Shown one piece after another: positions 5,788 through 9,134 of a stretch of DNA of 9,134 nt; the first letter of the stretch is position 1; the number at the start of each line of letters is the position of its first letter. The translations under genes were made by a program, and so were the position numbers. The stretch is from Acidobacteriota bacterium. Lineage in GTDB: Bacteria; Acidobacteriota; Terriglobia; Terriglobales; Acidobacteriaceae. The notes under the pieces were generated by a model. It worked only from the letters and a program-made list of their open reading frames with translations. It was not told the DNA's origin and did no database searches. The DNA is taken from positions 1 through 9,134 of the forward strand of contig QIAR01000236.1 in assembly GCA_003225595.1 (NCBI GenBank), in the 5' to 3' direction.

Positions 5788-6945
5788 ATGAATTCAACCG
5801 CAGGTGTTCTCGCACGAGTTCCGCTGTTCAAGCTCTATCGGAAGCTTGGCTGGCCCCAGATGTTGCCCCTCAACCTTACGCTTTCTCCTTCACCCAAGTG
5901 CAACTCTCGCTGCCTCACCTGCAACATCTGGATGAAACGCGAGAACGAACTAACATTGCAGGAATGGGAAAAAGTTCTGGCTTCGCTGGGGCGAGCACCG
6001 TATTGGTTCACGATTAGCGGCGGCGAACCATTGATGTACCCACATGTGGTGGAACTGGCGCAGTTGGTCTATCAATACTGCCGGCCAGGCATCATCAACA
6101 TTCCAACCAACGCAATTTTGCCGACGATTCCGGAGAGGGTAGAGCGAATTGCGAGGCTATGCCCGGAGAGTCAGCTAATCATTAATCTCTCTCTGGATGG
6201 AGTCGGGGAAAAACATGACACCATTCGTGGCGTAAAAGGGAATTTCGAGAAGTTCGAGAAAAGGCTGGAACAACTGCTGGACTTGCGCGGCAAGTTGAAA
6301 AACCTTACCGTGGGCGTCCACACCGTGGTGTCGGTCTTTAGCGTTGGGCATCTAGAGGAAATAATCAGCTACGTGGATCGTTCAGGTGCCGATCAATTCA
6401 TCACCGAGATTGCCGAACCGCGCGTCGAACTTGATACCGTGGGGCTGCCTATAACTCCCAACTCCGAGGACTACGCTAAGGCTATCGATCGACTGATAGC
6501 ATACGTTGAAAGCAAACAGTACAAAGGCACGGCGAAGATCACGGAAACTATGCGCGTTGAATATTACAAGCTGGTGAAGCGGATCTTGGACGAAAAAGAC
6601 CAAGTGATTGCCTGCTATGCCGGCTGGGCTAGCGGCCACATCTATGCTGACGGGACAGTCTGGCCCTGTTGCGTCCGAGCCGATAATCTAGGCAATCTCC
6701 GTGACCATCACTATGATTTCAAAGAAATCTGGTTCGGCGATCGCATTAAAAAGCTACGGCAGAGCGTGGCGGCCAAAGAGTGTCACTGCCCACTGGCCAA
6801 CGCTTCTTATACCAACATGCTTCACGACCTCCCGACTCTCAGCCGGGTGGGCACAAAGTTGCTACGTCCGACTCGAATTTCGAGTGGTGGTAAAGAATCG
6901 GCGGCCGCGGAATCACCCGTGACTCCGCGACAAAGTGCCGTTTGA
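5788..6945 (+). CDS. Radical SAM protein with SPASM-type C-terminal cluster domain
   Basis: A 385-aa protein. The N-terminal part carries the radical SAM cluster motif CNSRCLTC (Cys 38, 42, 45, spacing CX3CX2C) and the SAM-binding SGGEP at 77-81. A TIM-barrel-like middle follows. The C-terminal part has C276 (CYAGW), a YADGTVWPCC block with C294-C295, LGNLRDHHYDFKEIW, and C332/C334 in ECHCP. This is the order seen in SPASM/twitch domains that hold auxiliary Fe-S clusters. Such proteins modify peptides or act in cofactor, lipid or sugar chemistry, and several unstudied ones sit in glycan clusters. No substrate can be named. The tail after about residue 350 is low in structure. It starts 7 bp after the GT2 gene and ends 10 bp before a small Cys-motif gene, so an operon is likely. 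Confidence 0.92.
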   Translation: MNSTAGVLARVPLFKLYRKLGWPQMLPLNLTLSPSPKCNSRCLTCNIWMKRENELTLQEWEKVLASLGRAPYWFTISGGEPLMYPHVVELAQLVYQYCRPGIINIPTNAILPTIPERVERIARLCPESQLIINLSLDGVGEKHDTIRGVKGNFEKFEKRLEQLLDLRGKLKNLTVGVHTVVSVFSVGHLEEIISYVDRSGADQFITEIAEPRVELDTVGLPITPNSEDYAKAIDRLIAYVESKQYKGTAKITETMRVEYYKLVKRILDEKDQVIACYAGWASGHIYADGTVWPCCVRADNLGNLRDHHYDFKEIWFGDRIKKLRQSVAAKECHCPLANASYTNMLHDLPTLSRVGTKLLRPTRISSGGKESAAAESPVTPRQSAV

Positions 6946-6955
6946 GGCATGTAAC

Positions 6956-7237
6956 ATGGTTTTCGATTGGTTGAACACATTTCATCAAAATATAGCGAAG
7001 GACCCGGATTATGCTCAAAAGACGCTAGCCGCTTATCGCCTCGGCATGAAAGCGAAAGGTTCAATCCTGGGGGTCGTGGTTCAAGTAGCGCCGGATTGCT
7101 GCGAAGCGGTTCGAGAACTACCGCCCAACAGGATTTATCATCCCGACCAGGCTCCCATGCTGCCACTGCCTACCTGTTCTCGTGGCCGTCACTGTAGCTG
7201 TGTGTACCGACCAGTTATGAGTTATCAGAGCAAGTAG
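6956..7237 (+). CDS. Small conserved protein with C-x5-C-x-C motif
   Basis: A 93-aa protein starting at the ATG preceded by TGAGG 8 bases upstream; an earlier in-frame ATG at 6935 lies inside the radical SAM gene and is less likely. The N-terminal half is helical and amphipathic (VFDWLNTFHQNIAKDPDYAQ). The C-terminal half reads VQVAPDCCEAVRELP, NRIYHPDQAPMLPLPTC, then SRGRHCSCVYRP. I recall a widespread family of short proteins ending CCxAVRxLxGKRFLxxEAPxLPLxxC followed by CxCxY; no function is known to me. The cysteines (one CC pair, then C-x5-C-x-C) suggest metal binding. Many relatives continue with HxxDRR after the last Tyr; here the end is different and shorter. It follows the radical SAM gene by 10 bp, so a partner or substrate relationship is possible but unproven. 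Confidence 0.75.
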   Translation: MVFDWLNTFHQNIAKDPDYAQKTLAAYRLGMKAKGSILGVVVQVAPDCCEAVRELPPNRIYHPDQAPMLPLPTCSRGRHCSCVYRPVMSYQSK

Positions 7238-7372
7238 CGGCAAATCCGGTTCTTTGTGGCATGATTCCCGGCATGTTGCTGATTGCCATCCGAAGGTCCG
7301 CATAGCTGACCCTAAGCTCAAGGCGGAGCCATCATCCGGAGAAACCGCAACTGCTCACACAGGATAGAAAGC
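7238..7372 (+). other. Gap inside the plus-strand cluster
   Basis: 135 bp with no reading frame of note and no obvious hairpin or promoter. It ends in a ribosome site, AGGA at 7361-7364, before the epimerase gene. A second promoter for the last two genes could be here, but I cannot point to one. Confidence 0.35.
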
Positions 7373-8482
7373 GTGGCAATGGAATTCCTCGATAATCAGG
7401 GTACAGACGGTGATTTGGCGGGCTCTCAAGTTCGGGAGAGACCCACAGCGAAACCGCAAAAAAAGACGCTGTTAGTGACTGGGTCGACTGGCTTTATCGG
7501 CGCACATGTCACGAGAGAGCTGCTTGACAAAGGATATTACGTATACACCATCGTCAGAGATAAAAATAAATTCACTAAGCTTTTTGGAGAGAAATGTCAC
7601 AATCTGGCAATTTTGGAAGGCGACTTGCTTACAAATGCCAGCCTGGAAAAGCTCAAGCAGAACGTCGCGAGCATCGGTGACGATTTTGATGCCGTTGTCC
7701 ACATGGTCGGAGGGGGGCCATTAACATCGAATAGCAAGTTTACATCCGCCATTTTTGATCTGAACTACCAGACGACGTGCAATTTAGTTCGTCTCCTGGA
7801 AATAACTCACAAGCTTGATTCCATAGCTTTATTTGTGTACTTCAGCAGTTTGGCGGCTATGGGAACTCCGCGTTCGCACGGTAATACCATCGTCTATAGG
7901 GAAACGACCTCCTGCGAGCCAGTTCTCCCCTATGAACGAGCTAAATTGCGAACCGAAAATTTCCTCAGAGAGGTAACAAATAAGCACAATTTCAAGACTG
8001 TGGTCTTTCGATTTCCCCAGGTATACGGTGGCGAGGATGATCAGTTTGCAAAAATGATCAGGCTCATTCGAAAAGGAGTGTTCCCGGTAGTGCGAAACAA
8101 GGTCGGCACCCTGCCATTACTGCATGTTCAGAATGCCGTGAAAGCGACCTGCATGGTCCTCGGAAATGTGGGCCTGATTCAAGGAAACTACGACGTAAAT
8201 CTTATATCGGAAAAGAGCTACTCCTACGATCATCTCAGTGAGCTCGTCAAACAGAAATATGGTACGGGCGGCCTTGTAAAGTTACCCTATTCCCTTTTGT
8301 ACTTAGCGATACTCATGACTGAGAATGTGTTCAAAGTGTTTGGCAAACCTGAACCGTTGAATAGGCGGCGACTGATTTCCATGACCAAGGATAGAGTCGT
8401 TGACTGCGGAAAATTTTCAGAAACATTCGGATTTCAGTACGACCACAGTCTGCCTGCGTTCATGTCCGACCATCTACGCTAA
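7373..8482 (+). CDS. NAD-dependent epimerase/dehydratase (extended SDR)
   Basis: A 369-aa cytoplasmic enzyme of the extended short-chain dehydrogenase family. After a 30-residue polar extension comes the NAD-binding Rossmann motif TGSTGFIG (36-43), then EGDLLT at 82-87, VVHMVGG at 108-114, the catalytic serine region VYFSSLAAMG (155-164), and YERAK (Tyr187/Lys191). RFPQVYGG at 213-220 belongs to the substrate-binding part. Family members act on nucleotide sugars as epimerases, dehydratases or reductases, or on related lipids; the substrate here is unknown. GTG at 7373 is chosen because AGGA lies 8 bases before it. The ATG two codons later (7379) is an alternative with poorer spacing. Third codon positions look richer in A/T than in the flanking genes, so it may have been acquired separately. 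It precedes the methyltransferase gene by 27 bp. Confidence 0.9.
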   Translation: MAMEFLDNQGTDGDLAGSQVRERPTAKPQKKTLLVTGSTGFIGAHVTRELLDKGYYVYTIVRDKNKFTKLFGEKCHNLAILEGDLLTNASLEKLKQNVASIGDDFDAVVHMVGGGPLTSNSKFTSAIFDLNYQTTCNLVRLLEITHKLDSIALFVYFSSLAAMGTPRSHGNTIVYRETTSCEPVLPYERAKLRTENFLREVTNKHNFKTVVFRFPQVYGGEDDQFAKMIRLIRKGVFPVVRNKVGTLPLLHVQNAVKATCMVLGNVGLIQGNYDVNLISEKSYSYDHLSELVKQKYGTGGLVKLPYSLLYLAILMTENVFKVFGKPEPLNRRRLISMTKDRVVDCGKFSETFGFQYDHSLPAFMSDHLR

Positions 8483-8509
8483 GACCATGCCCCAAGAGGA
8501 TTGTAGCCG

Positions 8510-9134
8510 ATGATCAAGATTGCGCGAAAGGCCGCTTGGAATGCGCTGCACAGGGCCTCGGCGGCATTAGGCTTCGGGGTAGCGTCATACCGTCAGCCAG
8601 ACAGGCTGCAAACAATCCACACTATCCGGCAGCTTAAGAAATCTCGCGAAATGCTGCTCACACCTCTGGAAGCCAATCAACTATTTGCTCTCGTCCGCGC
8701 TACGTCGAAGCTCGGCGGAAACATGGCCGAAGTGGGCGTTTATCGCGGAGCCTCGGCACGCTTAATCCGAGAAGCAGATCCGGCACGAAGTCTTCACCTG
8801 TTCGATACTTTTGCCGGACTTCCGGACCCGGGGGAAAACGATACAGAGATTCACTTGGGTCGATTCGAGAAAAGTCAATTCTCCTGTTCGCTCGAAGACG
8901 TCATGAAATATCTTGGCCCCTCGACCAATCTGCACTTCCATCCGGGCTTCTTTCCTGGCACCGGCGAGACTGTCCAGCACGAACGGTTCTCGTTCGTACA
9001 CTCGGATGTCGATCTTTATGTTAGTAGCCGAAGTGTTCTTGAGTTCTTCTACCCAAGATTGCTCCCGGGCGGAATTATCCTCACTCATGACTTCGCGACC
9101 TGTCGCGGGCCGCACCAGGCATTCACAGAGTTTT
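8510..9134 (+). CDS. TylF/MycF-like class I O-methyltransferase, cut by the right edge
   Basis: 208 codons are present with no stop before the window ends. After an N-terminal helical part come the SAM-binding strand MAEVGVYRGASARLI (72-86) with E74, then LHLFDTFAGLPDP (95-107) with D99 as the second acidic residue. Later come the metal and active-site region FVHSDVDLYVSSRSVLEFFY (162-181; Asp 166 and 168) and LLPGGIILTHDF (184-195; His193/Asp194). The order matches the macrocin O-methyltransferase (TylF/MycF) family, Mg-dependent enzymes that methylate sugar hydroxyls. In a glycan cluster it would cap or decorate a sugar. AAGAGGA lies about 9 bases before the ATG and supports this start. The gene follows the epimerase closely, consistent with one transcript. 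FkbM-type or general class I methyltransferases are the alternative labels. Confidence 0.87.
   Translation, partial: MIKIARKAAWNALHRASAALGFGVASYRQPDRLQTIHTIRQLKKSREMLLTPLEANQLFALVRATSKLGGNMAEVGVYRGASARLIREADPARSLHLFDTFAGLPDPGENDTEIHLGRFEKSQFSCSLEDVMKYLGPSTNLHFHPGFFPGTGETVQHERFSFVHSDVDLYVSSRSVLEFFYPRLLPGGIILTHDFATCRGPHQAFTEF

Noticed and set aside
8762..9115. 117-codon minus-strand open frame near the right edge
   Set aside because: Antisense to the TylF-like methyltransferase, which keeps all its motifs through this region.
1..9134. CRISPR array, tRNA or rRNA
   Set aside because: I saw no spaced direct repeats and no cloverleaf or ribosomal RNA signature anywhere on either strand by eye.

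Overview
The window most likely comes from an Acidobacteriota-type soil bacterium. This is inferred from the style of the proteins (a PknB-like kinase with a GGGGMG loop, an oversized GT39-type membrane glycosyltransferase, and an IS1-type transposase tail), not from a marker gene. It divides into a left half rich in fragments and mobile DNA and a right half that is a compact surface-glycan gene cluster.

Left half (1-2674). A Ser/Thr protein kinase gene runs off the left edge on the minus strand. Next to its probable promoter sits an 886-bp insertion (185-1070) with perfect 18-bp terminal inverted repeats and an 8-bp target duplication, GACAGTCC, on both sides. It holds only the last codons of an IS1-family-like transposase and, converging on them, a dCTP-deaminase-like passenger gene. 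That gene has one frameshift, a glycine where the catalytic glutamate is expected, and a C-terminal membrane helix. Right of the element are a hairpin, an intact small helical protein gene (DUF4760-like), a truncated HxlR-family regulator whose palindromic operator survives, the C-terminal fragment of a GT4 glycosyltransferase, and unexplained degraded sequence.

Right half (2675-9134). A 631-aa GT39-like multi-pass membrane glycosyltransferase is on the minus strand. A 313-bp divergent intergenic region with a good sigma-54 promoter match separates it from a plus-strand run of genes. In order these are a GT2 glycosyltransferase, a radical SAM/SPASM protein 7 bp later, a 93-aa cysteine-motif protein 10 bp later, an NAD-dependent epimerase/dehydratase after a 135-bp gap, and a TylF/MycF-like O-methyltransferase cut by the right edge. 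Sugar transfer, nucleotide-sugar remodelling and O-methylation fit exopolysaccharide or another surface glycan. The roles of the radical SAM protein and the small Cys protein are unknown.

The most interesting object is the 185-1070 element: an apparently non-autonomous IS1-type transposon carrying a membrane-tailed dCTP-deaminase homologue.
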